A stretch of 64,000 nt of DNA from contig CAXXLS010000017.1 in the NCBI GenBank assembly GCA_963677135.2, forward strand, positions 496,001-560,000, in the 5' to 3' direction. Positions within the stretch are counted from its first letter, which is position 1. Each line of letters opens with the position of its first letter. A program made the position numbers and the translations under genes. Positions 7,653 through 15,699 of this stretch are shown here, in pieces. Under the pieces are notes generated by a model, which made no database searches, was not told the DNA's origin, and saw only the letters and a list, made by a program, of their open reading frames with translations. This DNA is from Seleniibacterium sp963677135 (GTDB lineage: Bacteria > Desulfobacterota > Desulfuromonadia > Desulfuromonadales > Geopsychrobacteraceae).

Positions 7653-9112
7653 TCAGTGCTGAAGGTCGTGGGCTGGTTCTTGACGAGAAATTGCTGTTCG
7701 AGCGATCTCAACCCGGGCGTATCGGCTACAGTATTCCGGCTGCCGATGTCCCTATGAAAAGTCCGAAAAAAAGCTTGCTGCGGGACCAGATTGATGGTTT
7801 CCCCGAACTGTCCGAGGTTGATGTCGTCAGGCATTATACGCGCCTGTCAACCTGGAATTACGGGGTCGACAGCGGATTTTATCCGCTGGGCAGCTGTACC
7901 ATGAAATATAATCCCAAGGTCAATGAGGTCGTGGCCCGGTTGCCCGGGTTTGCCGAAATTCATCCGCAGACCCCGGAAGCATTGACCCAAGGGGCGCTTG
8001 AACTGATGTACCGGCTGCAGGAGTCTCTTGCGGAAATATCGGGGTTTCCCGCCGTAACACTGCAACCCGCCGCAGGGGCCCACGGTGAATTTGCCGGGAT
8101 GCTGATGATCCGGTCCTGGCATGAGGCTCAGGGGCAGAAACGCCACAAGGTCATCATTCCCGATACCGCCCACGGTACCAATCCGGCGTCCGCGGCCCTT
8201 TGCGGCTACGAAGTCGTTACCGTCGAGACCAACGGAATGCTCAGCAGGGAGGCGGTGGCAGAAGTCATGGATGACGACGTTGCCGCGCTGATGATCACCA
8301 ATCCCAACACTCTGGGGCTGTTTGAGGCCGAAATCCGCGAGATCTGTGAGCTTGTCCATGAAAAAGGCGGACTTGTCTACAGTGACGGGGCCAATCTCAA
8401 CGCTCTGATGGGGAAGAGTCGTCCCGGTGATATCGGCATCGACGTCATGCATTTCAACCTGCACAAGACCTTCTCTACGCCGCATGGAGGAGGGGGGCCG
8501 GGAGCCGGTCCGGTCGGCGTTGCTGAAAAGCTGATTCCCTTTCTTCCGCGTCCGGTGCTGGTAAGGAATGATGACGGGTATTGCTTCGATTATGATTGCC
8601 CCCAGTCGATCGGTCGAGTCAAGGGATTTTACGGACATTTCGGTATCCTTGTCAGGGCCTACAGTTATATTCTGGCCATGGGAGGGGCTGGCCTGAAGCG
8701 GGCAACCGAACTGGCCGTTCTCAATGCCAACTATATTCGGGCCCGTCTTGAAGGAGTCTATGAACTGCCCAACAAGCAGCGCTCTCTTCATGAGGTGGTC
8801 TTCTCCGAAGCCGGGTTGAAAAATGACTGCCATACCCTGGATGTGGCCAAGCGCCTCATCGATTACGGCTATCATCCGCCGACGATCTATTTCCCGCTGG
8901 TGGTCCGCGGAGCCCTGATGATCGAGCCGACAGAGACTGAGAGCAAGCAGGCGATTGATGACTTCTGTGATGCCATGTTGGCCATTGCCAGGGAAGCGGA
9001 GGAGAACCCGGAGATTTTGAGGACTGCTCCAACCAGGGCCAAGGTGAAAAGACTTGATGAGGCGACAGCGGCACGCAAGCCCAAGCTGCGCTGGCAGCCC
9101 GGTCAGGATTGA
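7649..9112 (+). CDS. gcvPB: GcvPB glycine dehydrogenase (decarboxylating) subunit 2
   Basis: C-terminal half of the split P-protein and the subunit carrying PLP. The 487-residue sequence has the blocks YPLGSCTMKYNPK, LQPAAGAHGEFAG, IIPDTAHGTNPASA and TNPNTLGLFE, and the cofactor-binding lysine near residue 273 in FNLHKTFSTPHGGGGPG. The start ATG overlaps the gcvPA stop by 4 bp, so the two subunits are probably made in equal amounts by coupled translation. It is the last gene of the operon; a GC-rich hairpin follows 15 bp after the stop. Confidence 0.96.
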   Translation: MISAEGRGLVLDEKLLFERSQPGRIGYSIPAADVPMKSPKKSLLRDQIDGFPELSEVDVVRHYTRLSTWNYGVDSGFYPLGSCTMKYNPKVNEVVARLPGFAEIHPQTPEALTQGALELMYRLQESLAEISGFPAVTLQPAAGAHGEFAGMLMIRSWHEAQGQKRHKVIIPDTAHGTNPASAALCGYEVVTVETNGMLSREAVAEVMDDDVAALMITNPNTLGLFEAEIREICELVHEKGGLVYSDGANLNALMGKSRPGDIGIDVMHFNLHKTFSTPHGGGGPGAGPVGVAEKLIPFLPRPVLVRNDDGYCFDYDCPQSIGRVKGFYGHFGILVRAYSYILAMGGAGLKRATELAVLNANYIRARLEGVYELPNKQRSLHEVVFSEAGLKNDCHTLDVAKRLIDYGYHPPTIYFPLVVRGALMIEPTETESKQAIDDFCDAMLAIAREAEENPEILRTAPTRAKVKRLDEATAARKPKLRWQPGQD

Positions 9113-9127
9113 GAATCTCCTGTCTGT

Positions 9128-9155
9128 CTGCGGAAGGGGAGCGCTCCTTCCGCAG
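9128..9155 (+). terminator. hairpin at the end of the gcv operon
   Basis: Ten-bp stem CTGCGGAAGG / CCTTCCGCAG with an 8-nt loop. Only a short T-run (GTTTC) follows, so termination strength is uncertain. Confidence 0.6.
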
Positions 9156-9302
9156 GTTTCGGGTGTGCCATGATTCCCGGTATCATGTCGTCCGGTCTTT
9201 ATTCTTTTTCTAGAAAATAAATCTTATCTGATTAATAAATATGTGGTTTTGGTTTTCAGCCAATGGGCGCGCTCAGCTGTTTTGTCATGAAGCCAAGGCG
9301 CG

Positions 9303-10370
9303 TTATCTGCCGTAGATATAGCGACCGCCGAGGCGATAACTGAAATAGGCTCTGATCTTCAACTGCTCGTGAGGATAGTGCCGGGTCAGGGGGCCGAAAG
9401 GAGCGGCGGCGTAGACGGCCTGAATCGCGGCGAGGTCGAGAATGTCGGAGCCGCTCCCCTGCTGCGGCAGAACATCGATCAGCTCTCCCTCCTTGTTGAC
9501 GATGATGAGCAGTTCAAGGGTGCCTTCCTGTCCCTTTTGTGCGGCTTCAACGGGATAATTCCAGACCCTTTCAATCCGATCGCGAAACCGTCTGAAAAAG
9601 GAAACAAGCAGATCGTTCTGCAGGTTGAGCCAGACGGTATCGCCGATTTCGACATCGTCACGTTGTTTGGTCCGGTCGCGGGAGCCAAGCTTGCCCTGTG
9701 CTATCCTGCTCAAGGTGCGGGCGTCGGGAAACAGGTCCTGGGGAGTGACGAGGGGTGGCGAAGAGGACTCCACGGGGGCCGTATCGGTTGCTTCCGTTGT
9801 TGACTTTTCTGCGTCATAATCTCTGTCTGAAATACTTTTATCCGTTTGCGGTTGTTCGTTGGCCGGTCGGTCTGCCGGTTGCGGTGCCGGTTGTGGTGCC
9901 GGTTGTGGTGCCGGTTGTGGTGCCGGTTGCGGTGCCGGTTGCGGTGCCGGTTGCGGTGCCGGTTGCGATGCCGGTTGCGATGCCGGTTGCGATGCCGGGA
10001 GGCGGGCCGTTGTTTCATCCCGGGCATCTTCGCCTTTCGGAGCCTGCTCCCGCTCGACGCTCTGATCCCGTTCGGCTTTACGATGGGACGCCACCGGTTT
10101 TTCCGGTTTTTGTTCTGCGGGTTGTTGGTCAACTTCGTAATCGGAAGGTTTTTCCTGAGGCTTAGGTTGCGCTTCGGGGTGGTCCACCCGGGGCAGGTCG
10201 ACCAGCCTGACCATGGTGGGTCGGGTGGTCTGCGGCGGAGGGTCGCCTGTTTTTGACGCTGTCAGAGTGATGACAACCAGGATATGGACGGCCAGGGAAA
10301 GCGCCAGGCAGTAAAAAAACAGCCTCTGCGATCTGGTTCGTTGCTGGGGAGATGAATGCTGATAATCCAT
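9303..10370 (-). CDS. TonB family protein with Pro/Gln/Ala repeat linker
   Basis: Energy-coupling type protein linking the inner membrane to outer-membrane transport. In the 355-residue form, residues 17-37 are a signal-anchor helix (FFYCLALSLAVHILVVITL). A long Pro-, Glu- and Lys-rich periplasmic linker follows, with a PASQ/PAPQ tandem array. The C-terminal 100 residues resemble the TonB C-terminal fold (VWNYPVEAAQKGQEGTLELLIIV, VLPQQGSGSDILDLAAIQAV, GPLTRHYPHEQLKIRAYFSYRL). I place the start at 10370, because the helix then sits where a TonB anchor should; an upstream in-frame start at 10490 adds basic sequence. The ribosome site is weak at both. No exbB or exbD is adjacent, so the motor partner must be encoded elsewhere. 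Confidence 0.82.
   Translation of the reverse strand: MDYQHSSPQQRTRSQRLFFYCLALSLAVHILVVITLTASKTGDPPPQTTRPTMVRLVDLPRVDHPEAQPKPQEKPSDYEVDQQPAEQKPEKPVASHRKAERDQSVEREQAPKGEDARDETTARLPASQPASQPASQPAPQPAPQPAPQPAPQPAPQPAPQPAPQPADRPANEQPQTDKSISDRDYDAEKSTTEATDTAPVESSSPPLVTPQDLFPDARTLSRIAQGKLGSRDRTKQRDDVEIGDTVWLNLQNDLLVSFFRRFRDRIERVWNYPVEAAQKGQEGTLELLIIVNKEGELIDVLPQQGSGSDILDLAAIQAVYAAAPFGPLTRHYPHEQLKIRAYFSYRLGGRYIYGR
9877..9996. repeat. 12-bp minisatellite (10 copies) inside the tonB-like gene
   Basis: Ten tandem copies of GGTTGYGRTGCC on the plus strand, encoding seven PAPQ units and three PASQ units on the coding strand. The unit is a multiple of three, so copy-number change lengthens or shortens the periplasmic linker without a frameshift. 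Confidence 0.95.
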
Positions 10371-10443
10371 ATTATGCTGATTATAGAGGTTCCGAGGAAG
10401 TTCAGCCAGTCTCTTGTGCCGGGTTTCTCGCCGATGAAAAGGA

Positions 10444-10472
10444 TTGACCCTTGCTTTGGCAGTTTGTATAAC
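10444..10472 (+). promoter_or_regulatory. candidate sigma-70 promoter for pta
   Basis: TTGACC (10444-10449), 17-bp spacer, TATAAC (10467-10472), about 60 bp before the pta ATG. Confidence 0.6.
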
Positions 10473-10532
10473 GATACGCTGCAGTATCAAATATACAAGA
10501 TTTAATTTGCATCAATTCTAGAGGAGGAAAGT

Positions 10533-11534
10533 ATGCATCTTGTCGATCAGATCAAAGCGAAAGCTCGTGAAAATGTGCAAACGGTCGTTCTGCCGGAAGG
10601 CTACGATGACCGTATGATCCAGGCGTCTGCCCAGATTGTCGCGGACAACCTGGCTAAAGTCGTTCTGCTTGGTAATCCCGAGACCCTCAATGCCAAAGCC
10701 GCTGAATTGGGTGTCTCCTTGTCCGGCGTGACGCTCGTCGATCCGAAGACCTCCGATCTTCTTGAAGACTATATCGATGAACTGGTTGAACTGCGCAAGA
10801 AAAAAGGTTTGAGCAGGGAAGATGCCAAGACGTTGCTGACTGCCGATGATAACCTGTTCTTCGGGGCGATGATGGTGCGTAAAGGTGCCGCCGGCGGGGC
10901 CGTCGCTGGTGCTTACAACACCACGGGCGACGTTTTGCGGGCCGCATTCCAGGTTGTCGGTACCGCTCCCGGCATGAAGACGGTTTCTTCCGTCTTCCTG
11001 ATGGTCACCAAGACTCCTGAATTCGGTGAGAACGGAGTCATGTGTTTTGCCGACTGCGCGGTCAATCCCAATCCCGATGCCCAGGCCCTGGCTGAGATTG
11101 CGGTCAGCACCGCTGCCAGCTGCAAAAGCTTCCTTGGCGTCGAGGCTCGCGTCGCCATGCTGAGCTTCTCGACCAAGGGAAGCGCCAAGCACGACGACTG
11201 CAACAAAGTCATCGAAGCGGTTGAAATCGCCAAAAAGATGGCTCCAGAACTGGCGATTGACGGTGAGCTCCAGGCTGATGCCGCGATTATTCCAAGCGTC
11301 GCCGCCAAAAAGGCTCCCGGATCCTCAGTCGCAGGCAAGGCCAATACCTTTGTTTTCCCTGACCTTGATGCCGGCAATATCGGTTACAAACTGGTCCAGC
11401 GTTTTGCCGGAGCCGAGGCTGTCGGTCCCGTGATTCAGGGGCTTGCCAAGCCTGTCAACGATCTGTCCCGTGGCTGCTCCGTTGAAGACATCGTCAGCGT
11501 ATCGGCCATCACCGCGGTCCAGGCTCAGGGTTGA
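10533..11534 (+). CDS. pta: Pta phosphate acetyltransferase
   Basis: Interconverts acetyl-CoA and acetyl phosphate. The 333-residue protein is the short single-domain form (PTA/PTB domain only) without the N-terminal BioD-like and DRTGG domains of E. coli Pta. Landmarks include VVLPEGYDDRMIQA, DPKTSDLLEDY, DNLFFGAMMV, GAAGGAVAGAYNTTGDVLRAA, ALAEIAVSTAASCKSFLG and KANTFVFPDLDAGNIGYKLVQR. GAGGAGG lies 8 bp before the ATG. No ackA acetate kinase gene is adjacent, although pta and ackA are usually paired. A free-standing BioD-like/DRTGG protein is encoded at 23319-24413, as if the missing regulatory half were separate. Confidence 0.93.
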   Translation: MHLVDQIKAKARENVQTVVLPEGYDDRMIQASAQIVADNLAKVVLLGNPETLNAKAAELGVSLSGVTLVDPKTSDLLEDYIDELVELRKKKGLSREDAKTLLTADDNLFFGAMMVRKGAAGGAVAGAYNTTGDVLRAAFQVVGTAPGMKTVSSVFLMVTKTPEFGENGVMCFADCAVNPNPDAQALAEIAVSTAASCKSFLGVEARVAMLSFSTKGSAKHDDCNKVIEAVEIAKKMAPELAIDGELQADAAIIPSVAAKKAPGSSVAGKANTFVFPDLDAGNIGYKLVQRFAGAEAVGPVIQGLAKPVNDLSRGCSVEDIVSVSAITAVQAQG

Positions 11535-11582
11535 TAGGACCGGGCAGAGCATGTCTTTGACTGATGATAGCGTCGGGTAGTA

Positions 11583-12256
11583 ATGATTCAGCTCTATAAC
11601 GTGACCAAAAGGTACTCGAGTGATTCCGTTGCCATCAAGGATCTGACTCTGCAGATCCCCAAAGGGGATTTTGTTTACGTAACAGGAGCATCCGGAGCGG
11701 GAAATCCACCTTTCTCCGGATGCTTTACGCCGCTGAAAAGCCGACCCGCGGCCAGATTCTTATCGATCGTCAGAATGTGTCGCGCATCAGAAGTCACCAG
11801 ATTCCATACCTGCGGCGGAAGATCGGGGTCGTTTTTCAGGATTTCAAACTGCTGCACAGTCGCACGGTATACGAAAATGTCGCCTTTGCCCTCGAAGCCC
11901 AGGGAAAAAAACGCTATGAGGTGAGTAAGAAGGTGTACCAGGCGCTTAAAGAAGTCGGCCTGGAACATCGGCTGCAGAGAAAGCCCCTCGAGTTGTCCGG
12001 CGGAGAGCAGCAGCGCATTGCCATCGCCCGGGCCCTGGTTGTCGATCCTCTGATCCTGCTCGCCGACGAGCCCAGTGGAAATCTCGATCAGGACGTGACC
12101 ATGGAGATTATGGAACTCTTCAAAAGAGCCAATGCCAGGGGGACGACCGTCCTGCTCGCGACTCACGACCATGATTTGAATCGGCGTTTTCCCCGGCGGG
12201 TGATCACTCTTGATCAGGGAAAACTGGTTGGAGATCAGCAGCCCTTTCAGCTATAA
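11583..12256 (+). pseudogene. ftsE: ftsE cell-division ATPase, interrupted by a -1 frameshift in the Walker A motif
   Basis: FtsE is the cytoplasmic ATPase of the FtsEX complex, which drives septal peptidoglycan hydrolysis. The first part (from 11583) reads MIQLYNVTKRYSSDSVAIKD and ends in frame at GASGAGN; the rest continues one frame back from about 11705 as STFLRMLYAAEK, with VGVVFQDF-like Q-loop, LELSGGEQQRIAIARAL signature, LLADEPSGNLD Walker B and ATHDHDL switch. Adding one A to the AAA run at 11702-11704 restores GASGAGKST and gives a 224-residue protein of normal length. A ribosomal -1 slip on G GGA AAT could also join the frames, but it would put Asn at the essential Walker Lys, so a base deletion or sequencing error is preferred. 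It is followed by ftsX. Confidence 0.88.
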
Positions 12257-12314
12257 TCCCCTCGCCAACCCACAGTTCACGCGAAATTATCCTGTTTCAC
12301 CGGAGGGTCCAGCA

Positions 12315-13211
12315 GTGCTGGAAAGTTTTCGATATTTCATCTTCCGCGCCGTGCGCAATATGCGCCAATGGCCTCTTCTGTGTACCGCTTCCGTTCTGAC
12401 CATGGCGATTGCCCTGGCGACTGTGGCCACTTTTTTCCTGGTGGTTGTCAATATCGAGCAGCTGGCTCAGCGCTGGACGGCTGAAATTCAGGTCGTCGCC
12501 TACCTCGATTCTCCACCTTCGGCAGACGCCCTGCCTGGTCTGATCCGCGAGATCAAAGCGTTCAAGGAAGTCGAAGGGGTCAATTATGTTTCCCAGCAGG
12601 ACGCCATGGCGCGTTTCAAGAATCGTCTCGGTGAGGACGAAAGTCTTCTTGAGGGGATCAGTTACGATGTCCTGCCGGCTTCTTTCGAGATCGCTCTGCA
12701 TGAAGAATTTCGGACCCAGGAGGGCGTGTCCCTGTTTATTGAAAAGCTCCAGGGGGCACTGGGGGCGAGTGACCTGCGTTACGGCCAGGAATGGCTGCAG
12801 CGTTTCAACCGATTTGTCCAGATGCTGCGCTATGTCGGTATGATCCTCGGAGGATTTTTGCTGCTGGCGGCTCTGTTTATTGTCTCAAATACCATCAAGC
12901 TGACCCTGTACGCCCGGCGTGACGAGCTTGAAATCATGGCTCTGGTGGGAGCCACCATGCGCTTTATTAAAATCCCCTTCATGCTGGAGGGCGCCCTCCA
13001 GGGATTGCTTGGGGGGGGGCTTTCCCTGGTGTTCCTGGGGCTGTCATACTCGCTTATCATTGCCCGGAGCGTGCATGGTTTCTGGCTGACTCCCACCGAT
13101 TTCGACCTGACCTTTTTGACTTTCGGGCAACAGCTTCTCCTGGTTTTCTCCGGAGCGCTTCTCGGTACCCTGGGCAGTCTTTCCTCGTTGCGACGATTTG
13201 TGCGTATTTGA
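12315..13211 (+). CDS. ftsX: FtsX cell-division permease-like protein
   Basis: Membrane partner of FtsE that passes conformational signals to a periplasmic amidase activator. The 298-residue protein has a first helix at about residues 22-45 and a periplasmic domain (ECD) with YLDSPPSADALP and VNYVSQQDAM. Three C-terminal helices follow, with the FtsX motif NTIKLTLYARRDELEIMALVGAT. The GTG at 12315 is chosen because CGGAGGG lies about 8 bp upstream and the protein then starts VLESFRYFIFRAVRN as in homologues; the longer frame from 12210 overlaps ftsE. Its stop overlaps the next start (TGATG), coupling it to the EnvC-like gene, the expected downstream effector. Confidence 0.93.
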   Translation: MLESFRYFIFRAVRNMRQWPLLCTASVLTMAIALATVATFFLVVVNIEQLAQRWTAEIQVVAYLDSPPSADALPGLIREIKAFKEVEGVNYVSQQDAMARFKNRLGEDESLLEGISYDVLPASFEIALHEEFRTQEGVSLFIEKLQGALGASDLRYGQEWLQRFNRFVQMLRYVGMILGGFLLLAALFIVSNTIKLTLYARRDELEIMALVGATMRFIKIPFMLEGALQGLLGGGLSLVFLGLSYSLIIARSVHGFWLTPTDFDLTFLTFGQQLLLVFSGALLGTLGSLSSLRRFVRI

Positions 13212-14377
13212 TGATGCTGGTCAGGATTCTATCAGCCGCGGTTTTTTGTCTTTTCCTCAGCGGTATTGGTGTACCATCCCTTGCCGCTGATCGCGACGAA
13301 AATCAGGCGCAGCTCGAACAGGTCAAGGCGCGCATTGAAAAAGCAGAACAGGATCTGGCTAACAAGCGCCAGGTTGAACTGGATATTTCCAGGGAACTCG
13401 CCTTGCTGAAAAAGAATCTGGATCGAATCGACCAGCGGCTGGCCAGGCTCAAACGGGATCAAGCCGCCCTGCAGAAGAAGATTTCCGCGCAGCAGCAGGC
13501 GATCCAAAACAGCCAGGCGGTCGTCGGCAAAAGTCGTAAACTTCTTGAGAACCGTCTTGTCGCACTTTACAAGGAGGGTGACACCGGGCCGCTCAAGATC
13601 CTTTTTTCGGCCGAAACCCCCACGGAAATGGTTCAGCAGTATCATTACCTGACCCGAATCCTTGAGAACGATATCACTCTTCTCGACGACTACCGGGCCG
13701 CGTTGCAGCAGGAGAAAGCCAAGCTCAGGGAATTGGAGACCCTTGAACAAGAGAAGAACGAATTGCTGCGCAAGGAACAGGAACAGCACAAAACCGCTGC
13801 TGATGCCCGTAAGCTGCAGTCACGGCTGCTGGCCAAAGCCTCTTCTGAAAAAGCTAGCGTAAAGCGTCAACTTAAAGAGCTGAGGGAGAAAGAGCAGCGG
13901 CTCAAGGACCTGGTCGAGCGCCTGGCAGAACCAAAACCCGGAGTTCACTCCGCACCCGATTCGGGACCGGTCGCTACCGATTTCGCCGTCGGGCGTGGTA
14001 AACTGGGCTGGCCGGTTCAGGGGCGGGTCATCATCGGCTTCGGAACTCAGAAAGACAGCAAGCTCGGCACCTATTACGAAAGCAACGGTATCGAAATCGC
14101 CACACCGCCAGGATCCCCGGTCAAGGCGGTTGCCAGTGGCAAGATTGTTTTCGCCGATTATTTCAAGGGGTACGGCAATCTTGTGATTGTCAGTCATCCG
14201 GGAGGATATCATACCCTTTATGCCCAGACGGACAGGGTGCAGAAGGCCCTGGGAGATTCCGTTGTCGCGGGTGAGCTGTTGGGCTACAGTGGCCTCGGCG
14301 GCCGGGAAAGCATCTATTTCGAGATCCGCAAAAAAGGATCTCCCGTTAATCCATTAAGCTGGTTAAAGCGGCATTGA
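13211..14377 (+). CDS. EnvC-like murein hydrolase activator (coiled coil plus degenerate LytM/M23 domain)
   Basis: Exported activator of cell-separation amidases, normally controlled by FtsEX. The 388-residue protein has a signal peptide of about 24 residues ending near SLAADRD, a long coiled coil from about residue 30 to 245 rich in Gln, Glu, Lys and Leu, and a C-terminal LytM domain from about residue 265. The zinc ligands of active M23 peptidases are not preserved: the HxxxD position reads SNGIEIA, and the HxH position reads IYFEIR. That pattern is expected of a non-enzymatic activator such as EnvC or NlpD. The ATG overlaps the ftsX stop by one base. The order ftsE-ftsX-envC-like strongly supports the role. 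Confidence 0.9.
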   Translation: MMLVRILSAAVFCLFLSGIGVPSLAADRDENQAQLEQVKARIEKAEQDLANKRQVELDISRELALLKKNLDRIDQRLARLKRDQAALQKKISAQQQAIQNSQAVVGKSRKLLENRLVALYKEGDTGPLKILFSAETPTEMVQQYHYLTRILENDITLLDDYRAALQQEKAKLRELETLEQEKNELLRKEQEQHKTAADARKLQSRLLAKASSEKASVKRQLKELREKEQRLKDLVERLAEPKPGVHSAPDSGPVATDFAVGRGKLGWPVQGRVIIGFGTQKDSKLGTYYESNGIEIATPPGSPVKAVASGKIVFADYFKGYGNLVIVSHPGGYHTLYAQTDRVQKALGDSVVAGELLGYSGLGGRESIYFEIRKKGSPVNPLSWLKRH

Positions 14378-14390
14378 GAAAAGGTCAATC

Positions 14391-15665
14391 ATGGTTTTGT
14401 TCAGACATATCGTCTCTTCGTGCCTCATCGCCCTGTGTTGTTGCGGTTCCGCTTGGGCCGCTGATGAGGATTATCAGAATATTGAGGTATTTACCGATGT
14501 TTATTCCCTGATTCGGGCCAATTATGTCGAACAGGTCGATGCCAGGCAGTTGATTTACGGAGCCATCAGGGGAATGCTCGAGACCCTTGACCCGCACAGC
14601 AGCTTTTTGACCCCTGAGATGTATGAAGATATGCAGGCCGATACCCACGGTGAGTTTGGCGGCCTGGGGATCGAAATCACTGTCAAGAACAATACCTTGC
14701 TGGTGGTTTCCCCGATTGAGGGAACCCCCGCAGATATTGCCGGTATCAAATCGGGCGATGAAATTATTGAAATTGATGGCCGCTCCACAGAGAATATTGA
14801 AATTATGGAGGCCGTTCGTCTGCTCCGGGGGCCGAAAGGAGAGTCCGTAGAGCTGCTGATTCAACGACCCGGGGTGGAGAAATCTCTCAGCTTCACCCTG
14901 GTGCGTGACATAATTCAGATTGAGAGTGTCAAGAGTCGTCTGTTTGATAACGCCTATGGCTATGTGAGGATCACGCAGTTCCAGGACCGTACGGCGGCTG
15001 AGCTGAAAGAGCATCTTGCCGGTCTCAGAGCCAGGGTCGGCAATCATGAACTGCGCGGCCTCATCCTTGATCTGCGCAATAATCCCGGAGGGTTGCTTGA
15101 TCAGGCTGTGGCCGTGGGCGATCTGTTCATCGACCATGGGTTGATCGTATATACCGAGGGGCGTGATCCCCAGTCCCAGCTCGAGTTCAGTGCGCGTCGG
15201 GACGGAACGGAGCCTCTCTACCCGCTGATTGTGCTTATCAACGGTGGCAGCGCCAGTGCTGCGGAAATTGTTTCGGGGGCATTGCAGGACCACGGTCGCG
15301 CCGTGATTATGGGACAGCAGAGCTTCGGCAAGGGGTCCGTTCAGACCATTATCCCCATGAGCGATGATTCCGGACTGCGCCTGACCACCGCCCGCTATTT
15401 TACTCCCAAGGGCCGTTCAATCCAGGCTCTGGGCATTACTCCCGATATCGTCGTTCCGCAACTGTCTACGGCCGAGCACATGGCGGCCGCAGATATTCGC
15501 GAGGCGGATCTGCAGAATCATTTTCTGCCTGAAACGCAGCAGGGCAGGGAAGGGCTCAAGCCCTCTGCAGACACGCCGGAAAAACAGCAGGATTACCAGC
15601 TGCAGAGAGCCCTTGATCTGCTCAAAGGGATTGAGATTATCGGGAAAAATCTGACTACCCGCTGA
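14391..15665 (+). CDS. S41 family C-terminal processing peptidase (CtpA/Prc-like)
   Basis: Periplasmic serine protease that cleaves from the C-terminus of envelope proteins. The 424-residue protein has a signal peptide (residues 1-23, ending AWAADE), an N-terminal helical part with LDPHSSFLTP, a PDZ domain (about 85-165, GGLGIEI to SGDEIIEIDG) and the tail-specific protease domain. The Ser/Lys dyad is visible: the serine in NGGSASAAEIVSGAL and the lysine in QSFGKGSVQT, about 25 residues later. It lies 13 bp after the EnvC-like gene in the same operon. In Gram-negative bacteria Ctp proteases turn over murein endopeptidases, which fits the cell-wall context; the substrate is inferred, not seen. 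Confidence 0.92.
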   Translation: MVLFRHIVSSCLIALCCCGSAWAADEDYQNIEVFTDVYSLIRANYVEQVDARQLIYGAIRGMLETLDPHSSFLTPEMYEDMQADTHGEFGGLGIEITVKNNTLLVVSPIEGTPADIAGIKSGDEIIEIDGRSTENIEIMEAVRLLRGPKGESVELLIQRPGVEKSLSFTLVRDIIQIESVKSRLFDNAYGYVRITQFQDRTAAELKEHLAGLRARVGNHELRGLILDLRNNPGGLLDQAVAVGDLFIDHGLIVYTEGRDPQSQLEFSARRDGTEPLYPLIVLINGGSASAAEIVSGALQDHGRAVIMGQQSFGKGSVQTIIPMSDDSGLRLTTARYFTPKGRSIQALGITPDIVVPQLSTAEHMAAADIREADLQNHFLPETQQGREGLKPSADTPEKQQDYQLQRALDLLKGIEIIGKNLTTR

Positions 15666-15699
15666 CATGCGAAACACATTATTTCTATAAGATACTGTT

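Noticed and set aside
9877..9996. CRISPR array
   Set aside because: The 12-bp units are contiguous without spacers and are coding.
9846..10256. Plus-strand and alternative-frame reading frames with Arg-Cys, Ala-Gly-Cys or His-Arg-Asn repeats over the tonB-like gene
   Set aside because: They are translations of the 12-bp repeat in other frames; the minus-strand frame with anchor helix and TonB C-terminal domain explains the DNA.
11695..11725. Programmed -1 frameshifting in ftsE
   Set aside because: The G GGA AAT heptamer fits the slip pattern, but decoding would put Asn at the Walker A Lys; a missing A restores the normal motif and is simpler.
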